Source of the DNA: an uncultured Verrucomicrobiales bacterium
GTDB taxonomy: Bacteria > Verrucomicrobiota > Verrucomicrobiia > Verrucomicrobiales > Akkermansiaceae
NCBI GenBank assembly: GCA_937901085.1
Contig: CALCHQ010000035.1
Coordinates: 1-64,000 of the forward strand
DNA: 64,000 nucleotides
Direction of reading: 5' to 3'
The notes beneath the pieces were generated by a model, which saw nothing but the letters and a program-made list of their open reading frames with translations, was not told where the DNA came from and made no database searches. The position numbers were made by a program, and so were the translations under genes. Shown one piece after another: positions 8,502 to 16,944 of the stretch (its first letter is position 1; each line of letters begins with the position of its first letter).

Positions 8502-9524
8502 ATGAGAAACAAAATACAACATCATGAAACAAATCTCCCGGCTGTGCCTCCGGGCGATGCCGCCAACCTTATTCTGCAACTGGCCCGCAAATGTCATGTG
8601 AACACCCGCATGAGTAATCACAACTTCTTTGAGCAACTGTACAATGTGACAGAGGCTTTTGCGCGCGCTCTGCAGGAAGCTGAAACAGGTGTCAGCTTCC
8701 GGCAGGCGGCTGAATTCAGCCTGATGGCCCGGTCTCATCGCCGCCCCAGCACACGGGCTGATTTGCGTTCCTACATCAACCGGATGTGCAATTATGGCAA
8801 TTTTGCCGAAATTCCCCTACGGAAGATTCTCATTCCCCTCTGCCGGGAAATGTTGCAAGATTGTTTCGGTCACAGCGCGCATACTTATCGGAAAGCCCAA
8901 TCCATACTGCACAGTATCTTCAATATGGGAATCCGGCAGGGCTGGTGCGTACAGAATCCGGCCAAGGCCATTCTGCGGCCGCCGGTAGACGAAACCCGCA
9001 TCGAGATTCTGACCTTGCAGGAAATACGCAGCCTCCTGGCGGTTCTGCATCGGAATACGCGTTTATCCTGCATGGAAGCGGCCTTGCGCCTCATGCTCTG
9101 GTGCGGAGTCCGCCCGGCCGAGGTGCGCCGTCTGAAGTGGGAAGATATCGACCCCGACGAAGAAGTTGTTTATATTGAGGGAATGAACAGTAAAACAGGT
9201 GGCGCGCGTGCTATTCCCCTGAGGGGTGGCGCGCTCTGGCTCTGCCACCATATGCAGGAATCCAGCCGGTACATTGCCCCGAACAACTGGGACCGGCTGT
9301 GGCGCTGGCTGCGCCAGGAGGCCGGATTCCCCTGCTGGCAGAATGATGCCTTGCGCCATACCTTTGCCAGCATGCACATCAAGCGATTCCATAACATGAA
9401 CCTGCTCCAGGAGGAAATGGGTCATCGCAATTCCCACCTTCTTCAGACCCGCTACCTCAACCTCCGTTACCTCAGGCGCTCATCTGCCTCGCGTTTTTTT
9501 ACGCCTCAGTACTGGGAAAATTAG
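8502..9524 (+). CDS. tyrosine recombinase (phage-integrase family), copy 1
   Basis: 340 residues. The C-terminal catalytic domain has the first Arg in [11 protein letters not shown], a Lys in [15 protein letters not shown] (H-x-x-R box reordered as R-H) and [15 protein letters not shown] with the nucleophilic Tyr. The preceding region ([19 protein letters not shown]) is closely matched in the second recombinase at 21915-22946, so the two are paralogues. No structural phage gene, transposase or conjugation gene is nearby; the neighbours are housekeeping. A 10-mer AGCATTCTGA (8478-8487) lies just before its TACAAT -10 box. Likely a solitary chromosomal site-specific recombinase; target unknown. 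Confidence 0.88.
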   Translation: MRNKIQHHETNLPAVPPGDAANLILQLARKCHVNTRMSNHNFFEQLYNVTEAFARALQEAETGVSFRQAAEFSLMARSHRRPSTRADLRSYINRMCNYGNFAEIPLRKILIPLCREMLQDCFGHSAHTYRKAQSILHSIFNMGIRQGWCVQNPAKAILRPPVDETRIEILTLQEIRSLLAVLHRNTRLSCMEAALRLMLWCGVRPAEVRRLKWEDIDPDEEVVYIEGMNSKTGGARAIPLRGGALWLCHHMQESSRYIAPNNWDRLWRWLRQEAGFPCWQNDALRHTFASMHIKRFHNMNLLQEEMGHRNSHLLQTRYLNLRYLRRSSASRFFTPQYWEN

Positions 9525-9534
9525 AGTATACTCT
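9523..9534. repeat. 12-bp perfect palindrome at the recombinase stop codon
   Basis: AGAGTATACTCT overlaps the stop codon of recombinase copy 1. It may be a protein-binding or recombination site, or chance. Confidence 0.3.
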
Positions 9535-9621
9535 CAATTTCTGCCATGACAGCACGAATTTTCTCGCCATGCGTCCCAAAGCATGATAGAGTGAGCTAAC
9601 GATAGATGAAATGACGTTACT

Positions 9622-10638
9622 ATGAACGACCTGACTAAACCTTTCAAACGTCTGCCCGTGGCTCTTATCGGCACGGGGTCCTATGTGCCGGAACGCCGTC
9701 TCACCAATGAGGATCTGGAGAAGATGGTGGATACTTCCAACGAGTGGATTGTGACCCGCACCGGCATTGAGGAGCGCCGCATCGCCGCCCCTGATGAAAA
9801 AACCAGCGACATGGCCACCCAGGCGGCCAAGCGCGCCATGGAATCGGCCGGTGTCACGCCGGAGGAAATCGATCTCATTATCGTCGCCACCGTCACGCCC
9901 GACACTTTCACTCCCTCCACCGCCTGCTATGTTCAGGCCAATATCGGCGCGGTGAATGCGGCGGCCTTTGATATTTCCGCTGCCTGCTCCGGCTTCCTCT
10001 ACGCCTTGAAAACGGCGGTGCAGTTCATTGGCTGCGGCCAGGCCCGCACAGCCCTCATCATCGCATCGGAAAAACTCAGCCACATCGTCAACTGGGAAGA
10101 CCGCTCCACCTGCGTGCTCTTCGGTGACGGTGCCGGTGCCGCCATCCTGCGGACAGGTACAGGCATTGAGGGCGACAGCGCCGTGCTGGCCTCTGACATC
10201 GGCTCCGACGGCACATTGACGGACCTCCTCATGGTGCCCGGCGGCGGTTCTGCCATCCCGACCACAGAGGAAAACATCCAGGAAAAGCTCTATACCCTGG
10301 CCATGCGCGGCAACGAAGTGTTCCGCTACGCCGTAGCCCACATGAAGGACAGCGCCCTGTCCCTCATCACCCGTACCGGCATCAGGCCCGAAGATGTGGA
10401 TGTCGTGATTCCTCACCAGGCCAATCTCCGCATCATCAATGCCGTAGCACAGCGCCTCGGCATCCCGACAGAGCGAGTCTTTGTGAACGTTCACAAATAT
10501 GGCAACACCTCCGGTGCCGCCGTAGCCATTGCTCTGGACGAGGTCGTCAAGACAGGCCGCGCCAAGAAGGGCGACATCGTCCTGCTGGTCACCTTTGGTG
10601 CCGGCCTTACCTGGAGTTCTGCCGCTGTGCGCCTGTAA
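9622..10638 (+). CDS. fabH: beta-ketoacyl-ACP synthase III
   Basis: 338 residues, usual FabH length. The active-site Cys lies in DISAACSGF (about residue 119), the His in PHQANLRI and the Asn in YGNTSGAA, forming the Cys-His-Asn triad. The N-terminal pattern GTGSYVPERRLTNEDLE and NEWIVTRTGIEERR are characteristic. It condenses acetyl-CoA with malonyl-ACP to begin type II fatty acid synthesis. A strong terminator follows, so it appears monocistronic. Confidence 0.96.
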   Translation: MNDLTKPFKRLPVALIGTGSYVPERRLTNEDLEKMVDTSNEWIVTRTGIEERRIAAPDEKTSDMATQAAKRAMESAGVTPEEIDLIIVATVTPDTFTPSTACYVQANIGAVNAAAFDISAACSGFLYALKTAVQFIGCGQARTALIIASEKLSHIVNWEDRSTCVLFGDGAGAAILRTGTGIEGDSAVLASDIGSDGTLTDLLMVPGGGSAIPTTEENIQEKLYTLAMRGNEVFRYAVAHMKDSALSLITRTGIRPEDVDVVIPHQANLRIINAVAQRLGIPTERVFVNVHKYGNTSGAAVAIALDEVVKTGRAKKGDIVLLVTFGAGLTWSSAAVRL

Positions 10639-10662
10639 CAGCATTGCCTGCCGAATCTTCGG

Positions 10663-10700
10663 AAAGCGCCCTGGTTCTCATCACGCCAGGGCGCTTTTTC
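10663..10700 (+). terminator. intrinsic terminator after fabH
   Basis: GCGCCCTGG (10666-10674) pairs with CCAGGGCGC (10686-10694), followed by five T. Confidence 0.85.
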
Positions 10701-10771
10701 CGTCTGCCCGCGCAATCTAGCTGCCTGGGGAAAGAAAGGGGGCTTATCACTTGTCTCAAACCGATTTTTCC

Positions 10772-10800
10772 TTGACAGTCCGCGCCCCGTCAGGCACACT
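10772..10800 (+). promoter_or_regulatory. possible promoter of the CysJ-type gene
   Basis: A consensus TTGACA (10772-10777) is followed after 17 bp by a weak CACACT (10795-10800). The -35 is convincing, the -10 is not. Confidence 0.4.
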
Positions 10801-10828
10801 ATACGGCAGTAGAATCAATTTCACTGCT

Positions 10829-11956
10829 ATGGAACCGTACAGCATGAAGAACCCGTTCCCCGCCACCGTGCTGGGGATTCGCTCCGTCACCCAGCCTGGC
10901 AGCGCCAAGGAAACCATCCATGTGGATTATTCCCTGGAAGGCTCCGGGCTGAACTACGTTACAGGTGATGCCCTGGGGGTCATTCCCTGCAATGACCCTG
11001 CCCTGGTGGATGCGCTCATCGAGGCGCTCGGACTTGATGCGTCTGCAGAAGTCCCCACTCCTGCCGGGGAGACGACCACCCTGCGTGAAGCCCTCATTTC
11101 CTCCTACGACATCACCGGCCTCAAGAAGGGCGTGCTGACCAAATGGAATGCAGTGGCCAATAGTGAAAAGCTGGCTGCCATCCTGGCCGATAAGGATGCA
11201 CTCAAGGACTTCTGCTGGGGCCGCGACCTGCTCGACCTGGCCACCTGTGACTGCTGTAAGGCCACTTTCCCCGATGCTGCTTCCTTTGTGGCAATTCTCG
11301 GCAAGATTGCCCCGCGACTCTACTCCATTGCCTCCAGCCCCGATGCCGTACCCGGTCAGGTGTCCCTGTGCGTGGGTGCGGTGCGCTACACCTGCAACGA
11401 GCGCAAGCGCGGCGGCGTATGCTCCACGTTCATGGCAGACCGCCTGACCCCCGGCGATAAAGTCAAGGTATTCGTTCACAGCAACAAGAACTTCCGCCTG
11501 CCCGAAGACGGCAATACCCCCATCATCATGGTAGGTCCCGGCACCGGCATTGCGCCGTTCCGCGCCTTCTGGCAGCAGCGCATGGCCGATAAGGCCACCG
11601 GCCCCATGTGGCTCTTCTTCGGTAATCCCTATAAGGCCACGGATAACTGCTATGAGGATGAAACAGCCCCGCTTGTGGAAAGCGGAAAGCTCAAGCTTTC
11701 CGTGGCCTGGAGCCGTGACCAGGAGTACAAGATTTATGTGCAGAACCTCATGGAGGAAGCCGGTGAGGAAATCTGGCAATGGCTGGAACAGGGTGCTGCC
11801 TTCTACATGTGCGGCGATGCCAACCGCATGGCGAAGGATGTGGAAAAGGCTCTTCTTGCCATCATCTCCAGGTACGGCCAGCGCTCCGAAGAGGAAGCGG
11901 TTGCCTACCTCGCAGAGATGAAGGCTGCCAAGCGTTACCAGAAAGACGTCTATTAA
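10829..11956 (+). CDS. CysJ-type FAD/NADPH reductase without flavodoxin domain
   Basis: About 375 residues. It matches the FNR-like half of sulfite reductase flavoprotein: FAD motif RLYSIASSP, GGVCSTFM, NADPH motif GPGTGIAPFRAF, FFGNP, YMCGDANRMAKDV and the C-terminal RYQKDVY typical of CysJ. The N-terminal flavodoxin (FMN) domain is missing, so electrons would pass from NADPH through FAD to an unknown carrier. An unusual Cys cluster CDCCKA lies near residue 130. Start may be ATG 10829 or ATG 10844. No cysI-like gene is in the window. A strong terminator follows. Confidence 0.85.
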   Translation: MEPYSMKNPFPATVLGIRSVTQPGSAKETIHVDYSLEGSGLNYVTGDALGVIPCNDPALVDALIEALGLDASAEVPTPAGETTTLREALISSYDITGLKKGVLTKWNAVANSEKLAAILADKDALKDFCWGRDLLDLATCDCCKATFPDAASFVAILGKIAPRLYSIASSPDAVPGQVSLCVGAVRYTCNERKRGGVCSTFMADRLTPGDKVKVFVHSNKNFRLPEDGNTPIIMVGPGTGIAPFRAFWQQRMADKATGPMWLFFGNPYKATDNCYEDETAPLVESGKLKLSVAWSRDQEYKIYVQNLMEEAGEEIWQWLEQGAAFYMCGDANRMAKDVEKALLAIISRYGQRSEEEAVAYLAEMKAAKRYQKDVY

Positions 11957-11979
11957 GCCGACTTTCCTGCAAATCAACG

Positions 11980-12015
11980 AAAAAAGGTTCCGGCCAGTTG
12001 GCGGAACCTTTTTTT
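11980..12015 (+). terminator. intrinsic terminator after the CysJ-type gene
   Basis: AGGTTCCG pairs with CGGAACCT around a 9-base loop; the A-run before and T-run after extend the stem and give a seven-T tail. Confidence 0.88.
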
Positions 12016-12064
12016 GATTTTGCTTCTTCCCTCCGCGCCTTCTGTCTGGTAGAATACCCGCACC

Positions 12065-13141
12065 ATGGATACACCAGCCGCAAGACTGACCTCCCTCGAT
12101 GCCCTGAGGGGTATGGATATGCTCATCATTCTGGGGGTCGACAGCATGGTCTACCACCTGTACCCTCTGTACAGCGGCAACACCTTCTGGCAGATGGCTC
12201 GCGAGCAGCTGGGTCATGCGCCCTGGGAGGGGCTTCGCCTTTACGACTGCGTTTTCCCGCTTTTTGTCTATATAGCGGGCATGTCCCTGTGCTTTTCCCA
12301 GTTGCGGCAGCTGGAAGCCCCCTGCTGGCGAGTGTTGCGGAAGCTGTGGCTCCGTGCCTTGGTTCTGGTCTTCCTGGGCTTCTTCATCAATGGCAACATC
12401 AGTTGGGATATGCAGCACATGCGCTTTGCCTCGGTGCTGGGACTCATCGGGCTGTCCGGCGCGCTGGCAGGCACGTTCACCCTGCTCTGCGGCCGCCGGC
12501 TCTGGGCAGGCCTCCTGCTGGCCTGCCTGCTGCTGCTCGGCACAGGTGCAGCACAATATGCCGGGGGTGATTTCACACCGGCAGGCTGCTTCAACGCTAA
12601 GGTAGATGCCCTGCTGTGCCCCGGTGTACTGCATAGCGGCACCTATGACCCGGAAGGCCCCCTCTGCATCCTTTCTGCCACCGCCCTCTGCCTGCAGGGA
12701 TACTGCAGCGGCCGGCTTTTTCTGAATATCGCTTCCCCGGTACTGCGGGCGTTTACCCTGCTGGGGTGCGGCTGCCTGCTCTACGCAGGCGGCTGTTTCC
12801 TGCCTGTCCCGGTCATCAAGGGAATCTGGACTCCCAGTTTCGTTCTCTGCTGCGCGGGTATCGGGGCGGTTCTCATCTCTGTGCTGCACCTGCTCATAGA
12901 TGTGGCCGGGCTGCAGAAGTGGTGCCAGCCCTTCCGCGTGGTCGGGCTGAATGCGCTGGCGGCCTACATGGTCGTCCATATAGTGCCCTTCTATTCCCTT
13001 GCAGACCGCCTGCTGGGGGGTACATGGGCGCTTTTCCTCAATCCCGGCTGGCAACGCGCCGCGAACGCCGGAATAGCCCTCCTGCTGGCCTGGAGCTTCT
13101 GTTGGTTCCTCTATCGGAAACGCGTCTTCATCAAGCTCTGA
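12065..13141 (+). CDS. HGSNAT-like (DUF5009) membrane acyltransferase family protein
   Basis: 358 residues with about ten hydrophobic segments. The N-terminus RLTSLDALRGMDMLIILG is the hallmark of the heparan-alpha-glucosaminide N-acetyltransferase-like/DUF5009 family, where a cytoplasmic acetyl group is moved across the membrane to a sugar. Here the substrate could be cell-envelope or host glycan, but this is speculative. A TAGAAT -10 box (12050-12055) ends 9 nt before the ATG, with no good -35. It is followed by a hairpin shared with the convergent lyase gene. Confidence 0.75.
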   Translation: MDTPAARLTSLDALRGMDMLIILGVDSMVYHLYPLYSGNTFWQMAREQLGHAPWEGLRLYDCVFPLFVYIAGMSLCFSQLRQLEAPCWRVLRKLWLRALVLVFLGFFINGNISWDMQHMRFASVLGLIGLSGALAGTFTLLCGRRLWAGLLLACLLLLGTGAAQYAGGDFTPAGCFNAKVDALLCPGVLHSGTYDPEGPLCILSATALCLQGYCSGRLFLNIASPVLRAFTLLGCGCLLYAGGCFLPVPVIKGIWTPSFVLCCAGIGAVLISVLHLLIDVAGLQKWCQPFRVVGLNALAAYMVVHIVPFYSLADRLLGGTWALFLNPGWQRAANAGIALLLAWSFCWFLYRKRVFIKL

Positions 13142-13163
13142 CCCTATCCCTGGTAAAAAGCAG

Positions 13164-13191
13164 GCAGCCGCGCCCGGTTGAGCGCGGCTGC
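13164..13191 (-). terminator. terminator hairpin between convergent genes
   Basis: Perfect 10-bp stem, arms 13164-13173 and 13182-13191. On the minus strand it is followed by CTGCTTTTT, so it best serves the lyase gene; it may also stop plus-strand transcripts. Confidence 0.65.
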
Positions 13192-13220
13192 AAACATATG
13201 CTGGGGTGAATCGCCTGTCT

Positions 13221-14672
13221 TTACAGGCTGTCACCAAAGTCCTCGCGGAACTTGGCGGCCAGCTTCTCCTGCCAGTCGCTAAGCGGCTGCAGACGGCCGA
13301 AGAAGAAGCGCAGGACTTCGGGTTCTTCCACCCACTTCAGACCGCCGATGAGGTGGCGGTTGTCGTACAACCACTTCACGCGGTCGGCGCAGTACTTCAC
13401 CTGGGAGAGCGTAAACACGCGGCGGGGGCAGGCCAGACGCACCAGCTCCAGCTCGGCGTAGTTTTCAGAACCGTCGGGGTTACGCTGCTCGGAAAGAGAA
13501 CCGCGTTCCATACCGCGGATACCACCGGCGATGTACAGAGCCGTGGCAAGCGCACCGGCGGGGTATTCCTCGTGGGGAATGTTGGGCAGGAACTCAGAGG
13601 CGTTGATGTGGGCACCCAGACCACCGGCCGGCTTCACCATGGGCACGCCGTACTCGGAAAGTTCCTTCACCAGGTATTCAATGAAGATGGGGCCCTGATT
13701 GATGATTTCTTCATCAAGCGTTTCAAGCAGGCCCACGGCCATGGCTTCCATGGCACGCACTTCCATGCCGCCGTAGGTCAGGAAACCTTCGTACAGCGGG
13801 ATGAAAGCCTTCATCTTGAGGATGAGTTTTTCGTTATTGGAGATGATGGCACCACCGCGGGCAAAGCCCAGCTTGCGGCTGGAGAAGTAGATGAGGTCCA
13901 TCTCATCCGCTATCTTGCGGATGATTTCAGCAATGCTCATGTTTCTGGCAGCCTCTTCGCGGGTCTTGATGAAGTACAGGTTATCCTGCAGCAGAGAGGC
14001 ATCGAGCACGGACATCACGCCGAATTCCTTACACACGGCAGCCACATCCAGCATATTCTGCATGGAAAGAGGCTGGCCACCAATCAGGTTCGTGCCGGCT
14101 TCAATACGAACAAAGGGAACATGCTCCGGGCCGACTTCCTGAATCAGCTTGCGGAGACGGTCAATGTCAAAATTGCCCTTAAACGGCAGGTCGAGGTTGG
14201 GGTCGAGGCCTTCTTCGGTGATAAGTTCCTCCACGCGGCCGCCCTTACGGGTGATGTGGGCCTTGGTGGTGGTGAAGTGGAAGTTCATCGGCACGACGTC
14301 GCCTTCCTTCACGAAGGTTTCGGCAAGGATATTCTCGCAGGCGCGGCCCTGGTGAGCCGGGAGGAAGTGCTTAGTACCGAACACCTGTTCGATAACGCGG
14401 GCAAGTCGGTTGAACGTCTCGGAACCGGCATAGGAATCATCAGCCTGCATGGAAGCCGCCACCTGGTTATCACTCATGGCATTCACGCCGGAGTCGGTCA
14501 GCATATCCATGAATACATCCTTATTCTGCAGCAGGAACGTGTTGTTGCCGGCTTCGCGCAGCTTCTGTACGCGTTCTTCTACGGTGGGCAGGAACAGCTT
14601 CTGCACCACGCGCACCTTGTGCATCTCCAACGGCACCTGGTGTTCTTCCTTGTAAAACTTAACGATAGACAT
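13221..14672 (-). CDS. beta-eliminating lyase, tyrosine phenol-lyase/tryptophanase family
   Basis: 483 residues. PLP Lys is about residue 267 in SSRKLG, and PAHQGR, GGQPLSM and Asp 224 are family features. Specificity landmarks favour tyrosine phenol-lyase: FTTTKAH, an Arg in GMERG (about 390) and FF near 456 rather than the His of tryptophanase. However, the Arg that normally follows the cofactor Asp (D-x-x-R) is Leu here, and the GGH segment is remodelled to GGLGAH. The reaction would release phenol or indole plus pyruvate and ammonia, but the altered pocket leaves the substrate open. ATG 14672 matches the family; a strong promoter lies upstream. Confidence 0.85.
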   Translation of the reverse strand: MSIVKFYKEEHQVPLEMHKVRVVQKLFLPTVEERVQKLREAGNNTFLLQNKDVFMDMLTDSGVNAMSDNQVAASMQADDSYAGSETFNRLARVIEQVFGTKHFLPAHQGRACENILAETFVKEGDVVPMNFHFTTTKAHITRKGGRVEELITEEGLDPNLDLPFKGNFDIDRLRKLIQEVGPEHVPFVRIEAGTNLIGGQPLSMQNMLDVAAVCKEFGVMSVLDASLLQDNLYFIKTREEAARNMSIAEIIRKIADEMDLIYFSSRKLGFARGGAIISNNEKLILKMKAFIPLYEGFLTYGGMEVRAMEAMAVGLLETLDEEIINQGPIFIEYLVKELSEYGVPMVKPAGGLGAHINASEFLPNIPHEEYPAGALATALYIAGGIRGMERGSLSEQRNPDGSENYAELELVRLACPRRVFTLSQVKYCADRVKWLYDNRHLIGGLKWVEEPEVLRFFFGRLQPLSDWQEKLAAKFREDFGDSL

Positions 14673-14695
14673 GATGATTTCAGTTATAATAAATC

Positions 14696-14714
14696 CGGCG
14701 TCATAAAAACGCCG
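14696..14714 (-). promoter_or_regulatory. small hairpin in the lyase mRNA leader
   Basis: Six-base arms CGGCGT/ACGCCG around a 7-base loop, within the roughly 39-nt leader between promoter and ATG 14672. No tnaC-like leader peptide is evident. Confidence 0.35.
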
Positions 14715-14718
14715 CGGG

Positions 14719-14748
14719 ATTCTATCACGCAACTTTTCTTATTGTCAA
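14719..14748 (-). promoter_or_regulatory. promoter of the lyase gene
   Basis: On the minus strand: consensus TTGACA (14748-14743), 18-bp spacer, TAGAAT (14724-14719). This is one of the strongest promoter-like sequences in the window. Confidence 0.7.
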
Positions 14749-14829
14749 CGCTTTTATCCGTTCTATTCTCAACGATACGCGACATCCGTGGCAGTAAGGC
14801 AGACAATCTCCTGCTGACTTGATACCCGG

Positions 14830-14858
14830 TTGACACAGAAATAGACCTATTCTAAAAT
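14830..14858 (+). promoter_or_regulatory. promoter of the metal ABC transporter operon
   Basis: TTGACA (14830-14835), 17-bp spacer, TAAAAT (14853-14858); 7 nt remain before ATG 14866, predicting a leaderless mRNA. No Zur-like dyad is evident here. Confidence 0.7.
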
Positions 14859-14865
14859 ACGGCGC

Positions 14866-15747
14866 ATGAAGAAGCTGCTCGGCGGAATCCTGATGACTTT
14901 CCTGTGTGCGTTCGGTGCCCATGCTGCACTCAAGGTGGCGAGTCTGCACCCTCTGCTCAGCGATATGGCGCGCCAGGTGGGAGGCTCGGCTGTGGAAGTC
15001 GTGGATTTATTTCCGGAAAATGGCTCTCTGCATGCCTTTGAACCCACCGCTGCCGATGTAGGGGCTGCTGCCGGGGCTTCCCTGGTTCTGGCATGTGGCA
15101 AAGGGGTCGAGCCCTACCTGGATGACCTCCGGGATTCCCTGCCCGCCCGCACCCAGGTGATTGAGCTAGGCAAGGCTGTGCCGGATGTGTTCCTTCCGGG
15201 TAGCAGGATAGCCGACCCTCATTGGTGGAACAGCCCCCTGGCCATGAAACGCGCCTCGCGGATGCTGCGTACGGTGCTGGAAAACGCCGTGCCCGGTCAG
15301 AAAAGCACCTTTACCCGCGGGCAGCGCGCGTACGCGGCGCAGATGGATGCCCTGGTGCGGGAAGCCCGCCTGGCCTTTGCCTCCATTCCGCCGGAACGCC
15401 GGGTGCTGGTATGTTCTCACGCGGCGATGAGCCATTTCTGCAAGGAATTCGGCTTCACCACCGTTGCGGTGCATGGTATATCCCAGGAAAGTGAGGGCGA
15501 TACAGCCAGCCTGGCCCGCATTCTGGCAGAACTCCGCCAGCATCCTGTCCCCTGCCTCTTTCATGGAGTCAATGAAACACCGCGGGTGTTGCAGACTCTG
15601 GCCTCCCAGTTATCGGCCAGCACCAGACCGCTGGCAATGGACGGCATCTACCCGGCCTGCCGAAGCTATGCCGAACTGTTCCGTTACAATGTAGCCCATA
15701 TCGAAAACGGTCTTAAAGCAACGCCTGCCGAGGCCGCATCCCACTGA
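14866..15747 (+). CDS. znuA: metal (zinc/manganese) ABC transporter substrate-binding protein
   Basis: 293 residues with a signal peptide of about 20 residues (cleavage after GAHA). It is a cluster A-1 binding protein of the ZnuA/TroA type. Metal ligands are suggested by GSLHAFEP (His about 58), DPHWWNSP (His about 120), CSHAAMSHF (His about 185) and a late Asp in MDGIYP. The His/Asp-rich loop often seen in zinc-specific members is absent. It delivers metal to the permease encoded at 16941-17783. Zn versus Mn cannot be decided from sequence. Confidence 0.88.
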   Translation: MKKLLGGILMTFLCAFGAHAALKVASLHPLLSDMARQVGGSAVEVVDLFPENGSLHAFEPTAADVGAAAGASLVLACGKGVEPYLDDLRDSLPARTQVIELGKAVPDVFLPGSRIADPHWWNSPLAMKRASRMLRTVLENAVPGQKSTFTRGQRAYAAQMDALVREARLAFASIPPERRVLVCSHAAMSHFCKEFGFTTVAVHGISQESEGDTASLARILAELRQHPVPCLFHGVNETPRVLQTLASQLSASTRPLAMDGIYPACRSYAELFRYNVAHIENGLKATPAEAASH

Positions 15748-15760
15748 TTCATCATCAATT

Positions 15761-16180
15761 ATGTCTCCCCGAACAACATTCTGGTTCGCGCTGGCTGGTG
15801 TCATCCTGGTCGGGCTTCCTTTGCCGGTGCTGACCGCGACTCCGTCAGCTCCTCCGGAGGCAGCACCAGAGGCCGGCACTCCCCGGCGCACGATTTACGC
15901 CACCCTGCGGCATACAGGTGCGCCGCTGCACCTGAGACTGCGCTCTGAGCGGAATGCCGCGTGGCAGGAGATGCCCTGCGATGCGGCTGTGCAGGAAATG
16001 GAGCTGGAACTACCGCTCAGCGGCATGCTGGAAATCGAAGTGCAGGCCGAATGGGCGGGAAATGAGCCACAGGCTGTAACCCTCACCCTGGAACCCGATG
16101 GCTGCGAAGCCCGGAGCGCCACGGAATGGAAAGAAGAAGGCAGCAGCACGCTGCACAGCATCATGAGATTCACATGGTAA
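15761..16180 (+). CDS. secreted or membrane-anchored protein of unknown function in the metal-transport operon
   Basis: 139 residues. A hydrophobic N-terminus (about residues 7-26) could be a signal peptide or anchor, followed by a Pro/Ala/Glu linker and a compact beta-rich looking domain ending SIMRFTW. It starts 13 bases after the binding-protein gene and its end overlaps the ATPase start by 7 bases, so it belongs to the operon. I recognise no family. A role in periplasmic metal handling is suggested only by context. Confidence 0.6.
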   Translation: MSPRTTFWFALAGVILVGLPLPVLTATPSAPPEAAPEAGTPRRTIYATLRHTGAPLHLRLRSERNAAWQEMPCDAAVQEMELELPLSGMLEIEVQAEWAGNEPQAVTLTLEPDGCEARSATEWKEEGSSTLHSIMRFTW

Positions 16181-16944
16181 GCGAGCATTCACACGACCAC
16201 ATCTGCTGGGGCGGAGGCCACCAACACCCCGCCCACCACAAGCTGGAGCTGCGGAGCGTTACGGCAGGTTATACCGCCACCCCTGCGCTTGAAAACATCA
16301 GCTTCGAGGTCGAATGCAGCAGCACGCTGGCGCTCATGGGGCCGAACGGCGCGGGAAAATCCACCCTGCTCAATGCTCTGGCCGGGCTGCACCGCCCCTG
16401 GTCTGGTGAGATTCTCTGGAATGGAGAGCCACTGGATACCCAGCGCCATGAAACGGCCTACCTGCCCCAGCGCAGCGAAGTGAACTGGCAGTTCCCGCTG
16501 ACGGTGCGCCAACTGGTCGAAATGGGCCGCTACCCGGCAGTAGGCATGTGGCGGCCTCTGCGTCCCCACGATGCCGAAATTGTGGAAAAGGCGCTCTGCA
16601 CCCTGGGCTTGCAGGATTTGCAGCAACGGCAGATAGGGGCATTGAGCGGCGGGCAGCAGCAGCGTTGCTTCCTGGCCCGTGCCCTGGCGCAGGAGGCTCA
16701 TATCCTGCTGCTGGATGAACCGTTCACGGGGCTTGATGTTCCCGGCACGGAGGCTCTCTCCTCCCTGCTCCGCACGCTGGCCGCCGAGGGCAGGCTGGTC
16801 ATCGCCTCCCACCATGACCTGGCGACCGCCCCGGCGATATTTGACAAGGCGCTGCTGCTGCACCGCAGGCTGGTGGCAGCCGGCCCCTGCCGCGACGTGC
16901 TGAACGCTGATAACCTGAACCAATGCTTCTTCCACCGCGCATGA
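16174..16944 (+). CDS. znuC: metal ABC transporter ATP-binding protein with His-rich N-terminus
   Basis: 256 residues. Residues 1-22 are rich in His (seven or more, plus a Cys), beginning MVSEHSHDHICWGGG. Then a normal ABC ATPase: Walker A GPNGAGKST, signature LSGGQQQR, Walker B HILLLDEPFTGLD and switch His (ASHHD). ATG 16174 overlaps the preceding stop by 7 bases; a longer frame upstream is not likely. The N-terminal tail could bind zinc or nickel and sense cytoplasmic metal, which is inference. Confidence 0.92.
   Translation: MVSEHSHDHICWGGGHQHPAHHKLELRSVTAGYTATPALENISFEVECSSTLALMGPNGAGKSTLLNALAGLHRPWSGEILWNGEPLDTQRHETAYLPQRSEVNWQFPLTVRQLVEMGRYPAVGMWRPLRPHDAEIVEKALCTLGLQDLQQRQIGALSGGQQQRCFLARALAQEAHILLLDEPFTGLDVPGTEALSSLLRTLAAEGRLVIASHHDLATAPAIFDKALLLHRRLVAAGPCRDVLNADNLNQCFFHRA

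Noticed and set aside
8366..9621. A prophage or genomic island around recombinase copy 1
   Set aside because: Flanks are glyA and fabH, no tRNA, no direct repeats and no phage genes were seen.
10799..13237. An 812-codon open frame on the minus strand
   Set aside because: It is antisense to the CysJ-type reductase and the acyltransferase-like gene and crosses a strong terminator; composition artefact.
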